Assembly (NCBI GenBank): GCA_947497315.1
Contig: CANMFX010000001.1
Location: forward strand, 1,302,001-1,366,000
DNA from: an uncultured Sphingomonadaceae bacterium
GTDB taxonomy: Bacteria > Pseudomonadota > Alphaproteobacteria > Sphingomonadales > Sphingomonadaceae
Direction: 5' to 3'
Length of the DNA: 64,000 nt
The notes under the pieces were generated by a model, which saw nothing but the letters and a program-made list of their open reading frames with translations, searched no databases and was not told where the DNA came from. Shown here in pieces: positions 19,375 to 28,260 of this stretch; within the stretch, counting starts at the first letter, position 1, and the number at the start of each line of letters is the position of its first letter. A program made the translations under genes and the position numbers.

Positions 19375-21246
19375 GTGGAAGTTGACGAAGTCGTTCTATT
19401 TCTCGGCCGGCATGCACCGTTTGATGCGCTTTCGGCAGATGTTATCAGCGCACTCGCGCGGAGGGTCGAGGTCCGCTATTTTCCGCGAGAGGCAATGATT
19501 ATTGATGCGGACAAGGAAAATCACGCGCTCGGCATCGTCCGGTCAGGGGCAGTGGAACTGCGGTTGGGCGGGACGGAACTGAACCATCGGCTGGGGGAGG
19601 GCGGCGTCTTCGGTTATCCCTCTCTGCTCCATCACGAACGCACGCGCAATCAGGTCATCGCCCATGAAGACAGCCTGATTTACCAGCTGCCCAAAACGGA
19701 CTTTCTGAAATTACTTGATGACCATGAAGCGCTTCGGGGGTTTTTCGCCAAGGACGAGGCCGAGCGGTTGCGTCTGGCGGTCGAAGGTTTGCGGCAATCT
19801 GAACAAAGCCATGGTGAAGCGGCGATGATCGCGGTGAAGCTCGGCGGCCTTGTGCGCCGGAATGAGGTGGTTACAGCCAGCCCGGGTGACAGCATCCGCG
19901 AAGCTGCCAAGCTTATGACCCGTGCCGATGTCTCCACTTTGCCGCTGACCGATCAGGGCCGGTTGTTGGGGATCATCACCGACAAGGATTTGCGCCGCCG
20001 CGTGCTGGGAAAGGATGTACCGCTTGATGAGCCGGTATCCCGCGTGATGACACAGGACCCGATCACGATGTCGCTTGAAGACGATCTGCTGTCCGCCATG
20101 CTGATCATGTCGCAGCACAATATCCATCATCTGCCGATCGTAAACGACACCGATGAAATTGTCGGCGTGATCAGCTCCGGCGATCTGCTCAACCGGTTTG
20201 GTATGAATGCCCTGCAAGTAGTCGCTGAGATCGAGGCTGCCGGTGATGCCGCTGCGGTTGCAAGAGCGGCCCGGCGCGTGGATGCGGTATTGGCGCATCT
20301 GATTGAGTCCGGGGTCGATGCCGATCATGTCGCAAGGTTCGTCTCAAATATCGGCGAGGCAACCCATCGCCAATTGCTGAAACTGGGCGAGGAGCAGCTA
20401 GGCCCGCCGCCGGTTCCCTATGCGCTGGTTGTATTTGGTTCGCTTGCGAGACAGGAGCAGGCTGGCGGATCGGATCAGGATAACGGTTTCATTCTGGATG
20501 ATGGCTATGATGAACGGGCGCATGGCGCTTATTTTGAGAGGCTCGCGACCTTCCTGTGTGATGGGCTGAACAGCGCCGGCTATGTCTATTGCCCGGGTAA
20601 TATCATGGCGACCAATGACAAATGGCGACAACCCTTGGCGGTCTGGAAAGAGCGTTACCGTGACTGGATTGACAGGCCCGATCCGGAAAACGTCCTCAAC
20701 ACCACCATCTTCTTCGACATGAGATGCGTGGCGGGCAAGGAGGAGCTGGTTGACAGCTTGCGTGAGCAGATTTTTGCCTGGAGCAGCGCGAACAGGATAT
20801 TCCTGTCTTTCATTGCAAGAGCGGCAGCCCATACCAAGGTTCCACTTGGTTTTTTCCGCAATTTCCTGCTGCAACATGACGAGAAAGAGGGCGATGTGCT
20901 CGACCTGAAGCATCAGGCCATTGCGCCGGTTGTCGATATTGCCCGGGTTTATGCGCTGGCACTGGGACTGAGTGAAGTGAATAGCGAAGAGCGGTTGAAG
21001 AAAGCAGCCGAACTTGACGAACTGAGCGGAGAAGCGGTTTCGGATATTGTCGACTCTTTCGAGTTTATCCGCAGCGTCCGGTTTCGCCATCAATCGGAGC
21101 AGATCAGACAAGGCGCAGCGCCAACCAACAATCTCTCCCCCGCGCTATTGTCCCGGTTTGAACGAGAGCATCTAAAGGACGCGTTTCGCGTGATCCGCGA
21201 CCATATGGATATTGTCAGCCGCAAATATGCTGGCAACATCCAGTGA
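19375..21246 (+). CDS. cNMP-binding/CBS/DUF294 nucleotidyltransferase-like protein
   Basis: A 623-residue cytoplasmic protein with a cyclic-nucleotide-binding-like domain (about 1-130), two CBS motifs (about 155-275, with ITDKDLRRRVLG and ISSGDLLNRFG), a DUF294 nucleotidyltransferase domain (about 345-480, VFGSLARQEQAGGSDQDNGF carrying the GS...D-x-D metal motif) and a DUF294 C-terminal helical domain. By fold it resembles GlnD-type uridylyltransferases, but its substrate is not known. GTG 19375 follows a near-perfect GAGGAGGT. The next gene starts inside its stop codon. This pair commonly sits beside acetate-uptake genes in other proteobacteria. Confidence 0.88.
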   Translation: MEVDEVVLFLGRHAPFDALSADVISALARRVEVRYFPREAMIIDADKENHALGIVRSGAVELRLGGTELNHRLGEGGVFGYPSLLHHERTRNQVIAHEDSLIYQLPKTDFLKLLDDHEALRGFFAKDEAERLRLAVEGLRQSEQSHGEAAMIAVKLGGLVRRNEVVTASPGDSIREAAKLMTRADVSTLPLTDQGRLLGIITDKDLRRRVLGKDVPLDEPVSRVMTQDPITMSLEDDLLSAMLIMSQHNIHHLPIVNDTDEIVGVISSGDLLNRFGMNALQVVAEIEAAGDAAAVARAARRVDAVLAHLIESGVDADHVARFVSNIGEATHRQLLKLGEEQLGPPPVPYALVVFGSLARQEQAGGSDQDNGFILDDGYDERAHGAYFERLATFLCDGLNSAGYVYCPGNIMATNDKWRQPLAVWKERYRDWIDRPDPENVLNTTIFFDMRCVAGKEELVDSLREQIFAWSSANRIFLSFIARAAAHTKVPLGFFRNFLLQHDEKEGDVLDLKHQAIAPVVDIARVYALALGLSEVNSEERLKKAAELDELSGEAVSDIVDSFEFIRSVRFRHQSEQIRQGAAPTNNLSPALLSRFEREHLKDAFRVIRDHMDIVSRKYAGNIQ

Positions 21247-21935
21247 AACTCGGCTGGCAAAATTGGTTTCAGGAGAAACGCTTTGCCGCCCAATGGGAAC
21301 GCGCGAAGGAGGCAGCGCAGTCAACCCCGATAGCGGATTATTACAACGATCTTCTGCCAACCGACCAGCATCTGGAAGACGCGCCGCTGATCGCTCTTGA
21401 TTTTGAAAGCGACGGACTGGAGGAAAACGCCCAGCTGCTCGAGGCGGGATGGGTCGCTGTTGAGGGGTGTGCCGTGAAATTGAGCAGCGCCCGGCGTCTG
21501 CGTATCCGTGCGGAAAGCAAGCTTCAGGGCTCGGCAGTGGTAATTCATCGGATTACTGACGACGCTGCGGCCGAAGGGCAGTCAGAGCGGGATGTACTGC
21601 AAGCGCTGATCGCTGATCTCAAAGGAACGGCGATCCTCGCCCATGCGGCGGTTATCGAGCAGTCTTTTCTGAATGCCGCTTGCCTGCGCTGTTTCGGCGT
21701 GCCTTTTGTCGGACGCTTCATCTGCACGATGCAATTGGAAGACAGATGGTTTCCCAAAGACCGGGCGGCAGATGGCCTGCGGTTGGGAAAATTGCGGGCG
21801 CAATATGGCCTGCCCTACTACCGGGCCCATGATGGGCTGACCGATGCTTTGGCTTGCGCCGAACTGTTTCTTGCCCAATGCGCGCGCCGCCAAACCGAAA
21901 ACCTGCTGACTGAGGACGTACTTATGCGGGCCTGA
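21243..21935 (+). CDS. DnaQ-like 3'-5' exonuclease
   Basis: A 230-residue DEDDh-type exonuclease related to the DNA polymerase III epsilon subunit. Motif I is ALDFESDGL, motif II is AHAAVIEQSFL (Glu where DnaQ usually has Asp) and motif III is AHDGLTDAL. The start codon GTG 21243 overlaps the TGA of the DUF294 gene (GTGA), which indicates translational coupling. The function in this neighbourhood is unknown; the pairing with DUF294 is conserved in many genomes. Confidence 0.85.
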   Translation: MKLGWQNWFQEKRFAAQWERAKEAAQSTPIADYYNDLLPTDQHLEDAPLIALDFESDGLEENAQLLEAGWVAVEGCAVKLSSARRLRIRAESKLQGSAVVIHRITDDAAAEGQSERDVLQALIADLKGTAILAHAAVIEQSFLNAACLRCFGVPFVGRFICTMQLEDRWFPKDRAADGLRLGKLRAQYGLPYYRAHDGLTDALACAELFLAQCARRQTENLLTEDVLMRA

Positions 21936-22053
21936 ATGGCTTGGCCGCGCATATTAGACCAAAGTCTCTCTATCAAAATTCTCCATCTCCGCTAGCGTTC
22001 TTGAGAATGGCCGGAAACCGGTCATGATAGGAAATAAGGAAGGGGAGGATATA

Positions 22054-22380
22054 ATGACTGACAATGATCCATCGGTCGCGGAGCCGAATGACAGCAGTAA
22101 TGCCGGCGGGCCGGAAACAGATACCGAAACAAACTCCAATGAGAAGGCTTATTGGTCAGAGAATATCCGGTTGCTCTGGACATTAATGGCAATCTGGTTT
22201 GTCGTATCCTTTGGCGCGGGAATATTGTTCCGCGATTTCCTCGATCAGTTTTCGCTGGGTGGCTATCCCCTCGGCTTCTGGTTCGCCCAGCAGGGCTCCA
22301 TCTACGTCTTCGTTCTGCTCATCTTTTACTACACGTGGAAGATGAAAAAGATCGAACGCAAATATGATCTTGATGACTGA
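22054..22380 (+). CDS. DUF4212 small subunit of sodium/solute symporter
   Basis: A 108-residue membrane protein with two helices (about 38-60 and 75-97) and a charged end KKIERKYDLDD, matching DUF4212 proteins. These are always found just before a long SSS symporter and are thought to be its small subunit. ATG 22054 follows GGGGAGG by five bases; the in-frame ATG at 22024 lacks this. The symporter follows after 11 bp, so the two are an operon. Confidence 0.85.
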   Translation: MTDNDPSVAEPNDSSNAGGPETDTETNSNEKAYWSENIRLLWTLMAIWFVVSFGAGILFRDFLDQFSLGGYPLGFWFAQQGSIYVFVLLIFYYTWKMKKIERKYDLDD

Positions 22381-22391
22381 GGGGGGCTGAC

Positions 22392-24167
22392 ATGGATACG
22401 CAAACACTCATCTATATTTTCGTCGGCCTGTCCTTCTCGCTCTATATCGGGATAGCGATATGGTCACGGGCCGGATCGACCAAGGAATTTTATGTTGCGG
22501 GCGGCGGGGTCAATCCGGTCGTCAACGGCATGGCTACCGCAGCCGACTGGATGTCGGCGGCAAGCTTTATCTCGATGGCGGGTATCATCGCCTTTTCCGG
22601 CTATGATGGCTCGGTCTATCTGATGGGCTGGACCGGTGGTTATGTGATGCTGGCCCTCTTGCTTGCGCCCTATTTGCGCAAATTCGGCCAGTTTACGGTG
22701 CCCGACTTTATTGGCACGCGTTATTATTCCAAAACAGCGCGGGTGGTGGCGGTGATCTGTCTGATATTCATCAGCTTCACCTACATTGCCGGGCAGATGC
22801 GCGGGGTGGGCATCGTCTTTTCCCGCTTCCTCGACGTTCCGATCACCATGGGTGTGATTATCGGTATGGCGATTGTTTTCTTTTATGCTGTGCTCGGCGG
22901 GATGAAGGGTATTACCTATACGCAGGTGGCACAATATTGCGTGCTGATCTTTGCCTATATGGTTCCGGCCTTTTTCATCAGCTTTTTGGTCACCGGCAAT
23001 CCCATCCCGCAACTGGGTCTGGGGTCTACGGTCAATGACGGGTCAGGCTTATATGTCTTGCAGAAACTGGATCTGGTGCTGCAGGATATGGGCTTCGGCG
23101 CCTATACGGACGGGTCCAAATCGATGATCGACGTGTTCTGCATTACCGCGGCTTTGATGGTCGGGACTGCCGGATTGCCGCATGTGATCGTGCGCTTCTT
23201 CACCGTGCCCAAGGCTTCGGATGCCCGCAAGTCGGCAGGCTGGGCGTTGATCTTCATCGCCTTGCTCTACACCACGGCTCCTGCGGTTGGTGCTTTTGCC
23301 CGGATCAACTTTATCGAAACGGTTGACCAGACAGAATATGCCAAGGCGCCTGCCTGGTTCAAAAACTGGGAAAGCAACGACCTGATTGCCTGGACCGATA
23401 AAAATGGCGACGGCAAGATGGAATATCGCTCTGGCAATGCCTTTGCTGGAAGCCCCGAGTTTACGGGCGAAACCGGTGCGAGTGGTGAGCGGTTGATTGC
23501 CAATACAGTCAATCCAGACAGTGAAAATGAAGTCTATGTTGATCGCGACATCATGGTGCTCGCCAATCCGGAAATTGCCAATCTGCCCGGCTGGGTGATT
23601 GCTCTGGTCGCGGCCGGCGGCCTGGCGGCGGCGCTATCCACGGCGGCGGGCTTGCTGCTGGTGATCTCGTCATCGATCAGTCATGATCTGCTGAAGAGCA
23701 CCTTCCGTCCGCAAATTACCGAAAAAGGTGAATTGTTGGCGGCGCGCATCGCAGCGACAGCCGCGATTATCGTGGCCGGATATCTCGGCATCTATCCTCC
23801 GGGATGGGTTGCGCAGGTGGTTGCCTTTGCCTTCGGTCTGGCGGCAGCATCTTTGTTCCCGGCCATATTCATGGGCATCTTCTCGAAGTCGATGAACAAG
23901 GAAGGCGCGATTGCGGGCATGGTCAGCGGACTGGTATTTACCTTCAGCTATATCGCCTATTTCAAGCTGATCGCACCGGACGCCAATGTCGCAGCCAACT
24001 GGCTACTCGGCATCTCGCCGGAAGGCATTGGTGTTATTGGCATGATCATTAACTTCGCCATTGCGATTGCGGTGTCGAAGATGACGGATTCGCCGCCGGT
24101 AGAGGTACGCAAGCTGATCGACTCGATCCGCGTACCGCGCGGGGCCGGAGATGCGGCAACGCATTGA
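22392..24167 (+). CDS. sodium:solute symporter, ActP-like (VC_2705 subfamily)
   Basis: A 591-residue SSS-family symporter (SLC5 fold) with about 13 helices. It shows the family signatures FYVAGGGVNPVVNGMATAADWMSAASFISMAG and GLAAALSTAAGLLLVISSSISHDLL. It belongs to the branch that pairs with DUF4212 and is often annotated as acetate permease. An insert of about 75 residues (TYAKAPAWFKNW... to ...VYVDRDIMV, about 310-390) is typical of this branch. With acs, kinase and regulator close by, acetate or another short carboxylate is the likely substrate. A terminator follows at 24201. Confidence 0.88.
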   Translation: MDTQTLIYIFVGLSFSLYIGIAIWSRAGSTKEFYVAGGGVNPVVNGMATAADWMSAASFISMAGIIAFSGYDGSVYLMGWTGGYVMLALLLAPYLRKFGQFTVPDFIGTRYYSKTARVVAVICLIFISFTYIAGQMRGVGIVFSRFLDVPITMGVIIGMAIVFFYAVLGGMKGITYTQVAQYCVLIFAYMVPAFFISFLVTGNPIPQLGLGSTVNDGSGLYVLQKLDLVLQDMGFGAYTDGSKSMIDVFCITAALMVGTAGLPHVIVRFFTVPKASDARKSAGWALIFIALLYTTAPAVGAFARINFIETVDQTEYAKAPAWFKNWESNDLIAWTDKNGDGKMEYRSGNAFAGSPEFTGETGASGERLIANTVNPDSENEVYVDRDIMVLANPEIANLPGWVIALVAAGGLAAALSTAAGLLLVISSSISHDLLKSTFRPQITEKGELLAARIAATAAIIVAGYLGIYPPGWVAQVVAFAFGLAAASLFPAIFMGIFSKSMNKEGAIAGMVSGLVFTFSYIAYFKLIAPDANVAANWLLGISPEGIGVIGMIINFAIAIAVSKMTDSPPVEVRKLIDSIRVPRGAGDAATH

Positions 24168-24200
24168 TACTCTCCGGTGATCTTCTCCCCTCCGGAGAGG

Positions 24201-24231
24201 AAAAGGGCGGCGCTTGGCGTCGCCCTTTTTA
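24201..24231 (+). terminator. rho-independent terminator after the symporter operon
   Basis: AAAGGGCG pairs with CGCCCTTT around an inner GCGC/GGCG loop and is followed by a T-run (TTTTTATTT). A second inverted repeat, CTCTCCGG/CCGGAGAG, lies just upstream at 24170-24199. The kinase gene starts 29 bp later, so it probably has separate or read-through transcription. Confidence 0.75.
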
Positions 24232-24259
24232 TTTGCTTTAAGCGGCGCAGGAGAGAATT

Positions 24260-27200
24260 ATGATCTTGTGGATCGCGCTTGCCGTTTCGGTGCTCTATTC
24301 CGCCGGCTTGTTCTGGCTGGCGTTAAAGGGCGATGGCGGACGTATCTCTCCTGGACCGCGCGCAAAATCCTGGATTTATGGACTGTCACTGGCGGTCTAT
24401 TGCACCAGCTGGACATTTTACGGGGCGGTCGGCACAGCCCTGTCCAGTGGCTGGCATTTTTTGCCCATCTATCTTGGCCCGATATTATTGTTCACGCTGG
24501 GATACGGCATTGTGGCCCGGACGTTACAGCTCGGCAAATCGCATCACAGCACATCCATCGCGGACTTTCTTTCGACGCGCTACGGGAAAAGCGGCGCCGT
24601 GGCCGCACTGGTTACGATTATCGCAACCGTCGGCCTTTTGCCCTATGTGGCGCTGCAGCTGAAATCTGTCGGCCAGACCCTGTTTGCGTTGTCGCCCGAT
24701 ATTGGTGCAGCGGTAAATCCCGACGATGTCGTCCTCGGCGTCGCAGCCATCATGGCGCTATTCTCCATATTGTTCGGCGCGCGGCAGATTGATCTGACGC
24801 AGCATAATCGCGGGATGGTTTTGACCATCGCCGCCGAAGCTATTGTAAAGATGCTGGCCCTGCTGGCAGTAGCGCTGTTTGCGCTGTTTCTGTTCGTCGG
24901 AAATGATACCGGGCAAACGGATGCTGTGAGCGGTTTCCGGGAGATCTTCAATGCAGATCAGTTCGATAACCGTTTTGTTGTCCTGACCCTGATATCCGCC
25001 TGCGCGGCGCTATGTTTGCCGCGCCAGTTTCACATGACTATTGTCGAAGCACAGAAGGACAGGCCGGATCGTTTGATGCGCTACGTATTTCCCGCCTATC
25101 TTGTTCTGATCGCTCTGGTGGTTTTCCCGATTACTGTGGCGGGCACATCACTGCTGTCCACCGGACAGACAAGCCCGGATATGCTGATGCTGGCGTTGCC
25201 GCTCAGCACCGGTGCTGACTGGCTCGCCATATTTGTGTTTATTGGTGGTTTTTCGGCCGCTACCGGCATGGTGATTGTAACAACCGTCGCGCTATCAGGC
25301 ATGATTACCAATGACTTGATCGTGCCGCTTTTCTATCGCCGCAAAACCAATCACGCGGCGCTTGGCCAGTCGCTGCTTTGGATCCGCCGGCTGACTATCA
25401 TCGGACTGCTGTTCTTTGCCTATCTCTATTATCGCACGATCAGCAGCGCCTCTACCCTCGCTGGTCTGGGTACCGTTTCCTTTGCCGCCGTTTCACAATT
25501 TGCGCCCGGGCTGATTGGCGGGCTGTTCTGGAAACAGGGCAACCGGGTCGGGATGATCGCCGGGCTGATACTGGGTTTTGCTGCATGGCTGGCGTTGCTG
25601 ATTGTGCCGACCTATCTGGATGCCAATCCGATTGTTCAGATTGCCGAGGACAGGCTGGTATCGGCGGTCATTATCAGTCTGGCCCTCAACATTGCCGCCT
25701 ACGTAATATTCTCGCTCAACAGCCAGACGAATATCATCGACAAGGCGCAGTCGGCCGCTTTCGTCACGATGGAATATCGGTCTACAGATGGCAGCCGACC
25801 GCCGGAAAAAATGCGCGTTGCGGATTATCGATTGCTACTGCGTCAGTTTGTTGGCGATGAACGCAGCCGCACCGCCATGCAGCATTTGGGGCATCAGATG
25901 GGCCGGACTTACTCTGATTTGGACCCAGCCGATAACAGCCTGATTGAAATGGTCGAACGACAGCTTTCCGGTGTACTCGGCGCTTCTTCTGCCCGGGCGA
26001 TTATCGGTTCCACTATGGAAGGCGATCCGATACCGCTGGAACAGGTGGTTGCGATGTTTGATGAAACCTCTCAGCGCCTGCAATTTAGCGGTGAATTGCT
26101 GCAGACAGCGATTGAGAATATTGATCAGGGTGTCGCGGTCGTGGACAATGACATGCAGCTGGTTGCCTGGAACAGTCGCTATGTTGACATGTTTTCGTTG
26201 CCAAATGATCTGGTTACCATTGGGCGGCCTATATCTGACCTGATCGGGTATAATTTACGCCGCAACGGCATGGCGCCAGATCAGGTTTCTCTGGCGGTGG
26301 CCAAACGGCTCGATCATATGCGCGCGGGCCGAAAACATGCCCAGGAGCGCGAGCAGGCAGATGGCCGGATATTGCGAATATCGGGCAATCCCACGCCAAC
26401 TGGCGGTTATGTTACGAGCTATACCGATATCACGGCAGACAGACGGTCAGAACAGGCGCTGGAGGCCAAGGTGGAGGAACGCACCAAACAGCTGACCGAT
26501 GCCAATAGCGCGCTGGAACAAGCAACCCGTTCCAAAACCCGCTTTCTGGCGGCGGCCAGCCATGATCTTGTGCAGCCCCTGAACGCCGCCAGATTGTTCA
26601 CTTCTGCACTCGACGAAGAAATCGGCGAGCAGCAACCCAAGGCCAAAAAACTGGCGCATGATATTGATCGGTCGATCGAAATGGCGGACCGGTTGCTCCG
26701 TGCCCTGCTTGATATATCCAGGCTGGATGGCGGCGGTCTGCAACCGAAAATATCCAGATTTTCCCTTGGCCCGCTATTTGATGACCTGCGGTCGGAATTC
26801 AATCGGGTGGCAAAGGAAAAGGGCCTGAAACTGCATGTAGATGACACAGATCTTTGGGTTGAAACGGATCGCAATCTGCTGCTCAGTATTCTCCAGAATC
26901 TTGTCTCTAACGCCGTGCGCTACACTGAAAACGGCTCCGTTTCTCTTGAGGCAAAAGGAACGGTCGATGCCGTCGATATTCGTGTCACAGATACGGGGGT
27001 GGGTATCGAGAAAGCGCAACATGAAAAGATTTTCGAAGAGTTTCAGCAAGTAGGGTCGCATATCAAGCGGGAAGGGGCCGGTCTGGGGCTGTCTATCTCT
27101 CAACGTATTGCCGCTTTGCTGAAAACCGCCATTGCGGTTGAGTCCAAGCTTGGCGAAGGCAGCATATTTTCCCTGCATGTCCATCAGGTAGAACCGCAGT

Positions 27201-27616
27201 CCGGTTTCAGCAAACCAGTCAAAAGCGGAAAGTCGAACGCTTCGGAACTTGCCGGCAAGACCGTGCTCTATATCGACAATGATCAGGATGCGCTCGACGC
27301 GCTATCGGCATTACTGGAGCGCTGGGGCTGTGATATCAAAACCGCTCTGGGGCCGGAGCAGGCCCTTGAGGCTTTTGCCCATCCGCCTGACTTGGTGATT
27401 TTCGACTATCAGCTGGATGGTGGTTGGACCGGCGACCGATTGTTCGAAAAGTTGATCGATGATTGGAAACAGCGCCCGCCGGGCATTTTGGTAACGGCCG
27501 AAGATTCTGATCGCACGAGTCAAGCGGCAGATGCATTGAATGTGGAACGCCTGATCAAGCCCGCCCCGCCAGCGGCGCTCCGCGCACTCGTCAGCCAGTT
27601 GTTAAGGAAGGCCTGA
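24260..27616 (+). CDS. CrbS-like transporter-sensor hybrid histidine kinase
   Basis: A 1,118-residue fusion of an SSS transporter-like sensor (about 1-490, 12-13 helices), a linker with STAC-like features (about 500-610), a PAS domain (about 615-735, with AIENIDQGVAVVDNDMQLVAWN), a coiled coil (735-765), HisKA with His768 in ASHDLVQPLNAARLF, HATPase_c (NAVRYT, DTGVGI, GAGLGLSI) and a C-terminal receiver domain with phospho-acceptor Asp1049. This is the CrbS/CbrA architecture; CrbS with CrbR controls acs in Vibrio and Pseudomonas. The convergent LuxR regulator two bases past its stop and acs beyond it make CrbS the better fit. Confidence 0.9.
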   Translation: MILWIALAVSVLYSAGLFWLALKGDGGRISPGPRAKSWIYGLSLAVYCTSWTFYGAVGTALSSGWHFLPIYLGPILLFTLGYGIVARTLQLGKSHHSTSIADFLSTRYGKSGAVAALVTIIATVGLLPYVALQLKSVGQTLFALSPDIGAAVNPDDVVLGVAAIMALFSILFGARQIDLTQHNRGMVLTIAAEAIVKMLALLAVALFALFLFVGNDTGQTDAVSGFREIFNADQFDNRFVVLTLISACAALCLPRQFHMTIVEAQKDRPDRLMRYVFPAYLVLIALVVFPITVAGTSLLSTGQTSPDMLMLALPLSTGADWLAIFVFIGGFSAATGMVIVTTVALSGMITNDLIVPLFYRRKTNHAALGQSLLWIRRLTIIGLLFFAYLYYRTISSASTLAGLGTVSFAAVSQFAPGLIGGLFWKQGNRVGMIAGLILGFAAWLALLIVPTYLDANPIVQIAEDRLVSAVIISLALNIAAYVIFSLNSQTNIIDKAQSAAFVTMEYRSTDGSRPPEKMRVADYRLLLRQFVGDERSRTAMQHLGHQMGRTYSDLDPADNSLIEMVERQLSGVLGASSARAIIGSTMEGDPIPLEQVVAMFDETSQRLQFSGELLQTAIENIDQGVAVVDNDMQLVAWNSRYVDMFSLPNDLVTIGRPISDLIGYNLRRNGMAPDQVSLAVAKRLDHMRAGRKHAQEREQADGRILRISGNPTPTGGYVTSYTDITADRRSEQALEAKVEERTKQLTDANSALEQATRSKTRFLAAASHDLVQPLNAARLFTSALDEEIGEQQPKAKKLAHDIDRSIEMADRLLRALLDISRLDGGGLQPKISRFSLGPLFDDLRSEFNRVAKEKGLKLHVDDTDLWVETDRNLLLSILQNLVSNAVRYTENGSVSLEAKGTVDAVDIRVTDTGVGIEKAQHEKIFEEFQQVGSHIKREGAGLGLSISQRIAALLKTAIAVESKLGEGSIFSLHVHQVEPQSGFSKPVKSGKSNASELAGKTVLYIDNDQDALDALSALLERWGCDIKTALGPEQALEAFAHPPDLVIFDYQLDGGWTGDRLFEKLIDDWKQRPPGILVTAEDSDRTSQAADALNVERLIKPAPPAALRALVSQLLRKA

Positions 27617-27618
27617 GA

Positions 27619-28257
27619 TCAGACCGATTTCACTTCTGGTAGTTCCACATCCAGCTGTTTGGCGACGAGCACGGCCTGTGTCCGGTTGACCACATCCAGC
27701 TTGCGGAAAATCGCGGTGATATGAGCTTTCACCGTCGCCTCGCTAATCTCCATCTGATAGGCGATTTGCTTGTTTAGCATGCCTTCGCTGACCAGGTTCA
27801 AGATACGCCGCTGCGCCGGGGTTAGGCTGGCCAGCTTCTCGAACAATATGGCATCGTCTTCATTGTCGATAACGTCGGCATCAAACCAGACATCGCCATC
27901 CCTGATTTGGGCGAGCGCTTCGCGCATGACGTCCAGATCGACGGATTTGGGGATGAAGCCGGATGCTCCCAGACTTTGGCAGGCGCGGACAACGCGGCTT
28001 TCTTCACTGGCCGACACCACCACCACCGGAAGCGCGGGAAAATCGTGGCGGAAATCCAGCAAGGCGGTCAACCCGTCGCTATCTTCCATATGCAGGTCAA
28101 GCAACAGCAGGTCCGCCGGCTCTGCATTCACCGCATCACGGGCCGCGGCCACGGTTTCCGCTTCCACCAGTTCAGCTTGCGGCCATAGTTTCAGTACCGC
28201 CTGACAGAGCGCGCCCCTGAAGAGGGGGTGGTCATCGGCGATAATGATGCGGGCCAT
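27619..28257 (-). CDS. CrbR-like LuxR-family response regulator
   Basis: A 212-residue NarL/LuxR-type regulator: receiver domain 1-120 with acidic pocket DD (residues 8-9) and phospho-acceptor Asp54, then a LuxR helix-turn-helix at about 149-205 (LTPAQRRILNLVSEGMLNKQIAYQMEIS). It is the likely partner of the adjacent hybrid kinase, convergent with it. It lies three bases downstream of acs on the same strand, so the regulator is probably transcribed with the gene it is expected to activate, giving a feedback loop. Confidence 0.9.
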   Translation of the reverse strand: MARIIIADDHPLFRGALCQAVLKLWPQAELVEAETVAAARDAVNAEPADLLLLDLHMEDSDGLTALLDFRHDFPALPVVVVSASEESRVVRACQSLGASGFIPKSVDLDVMREALAQIRDGDVWFDADVIDNEDDAILFEKLASLTPAQRRILNLVSEGMLNKQIAYQMEISEATVKAHITAIFRKLDVVNRTQAVLVAKQLDVELPEVKSV

Positions 28258-28260
28258 AGC

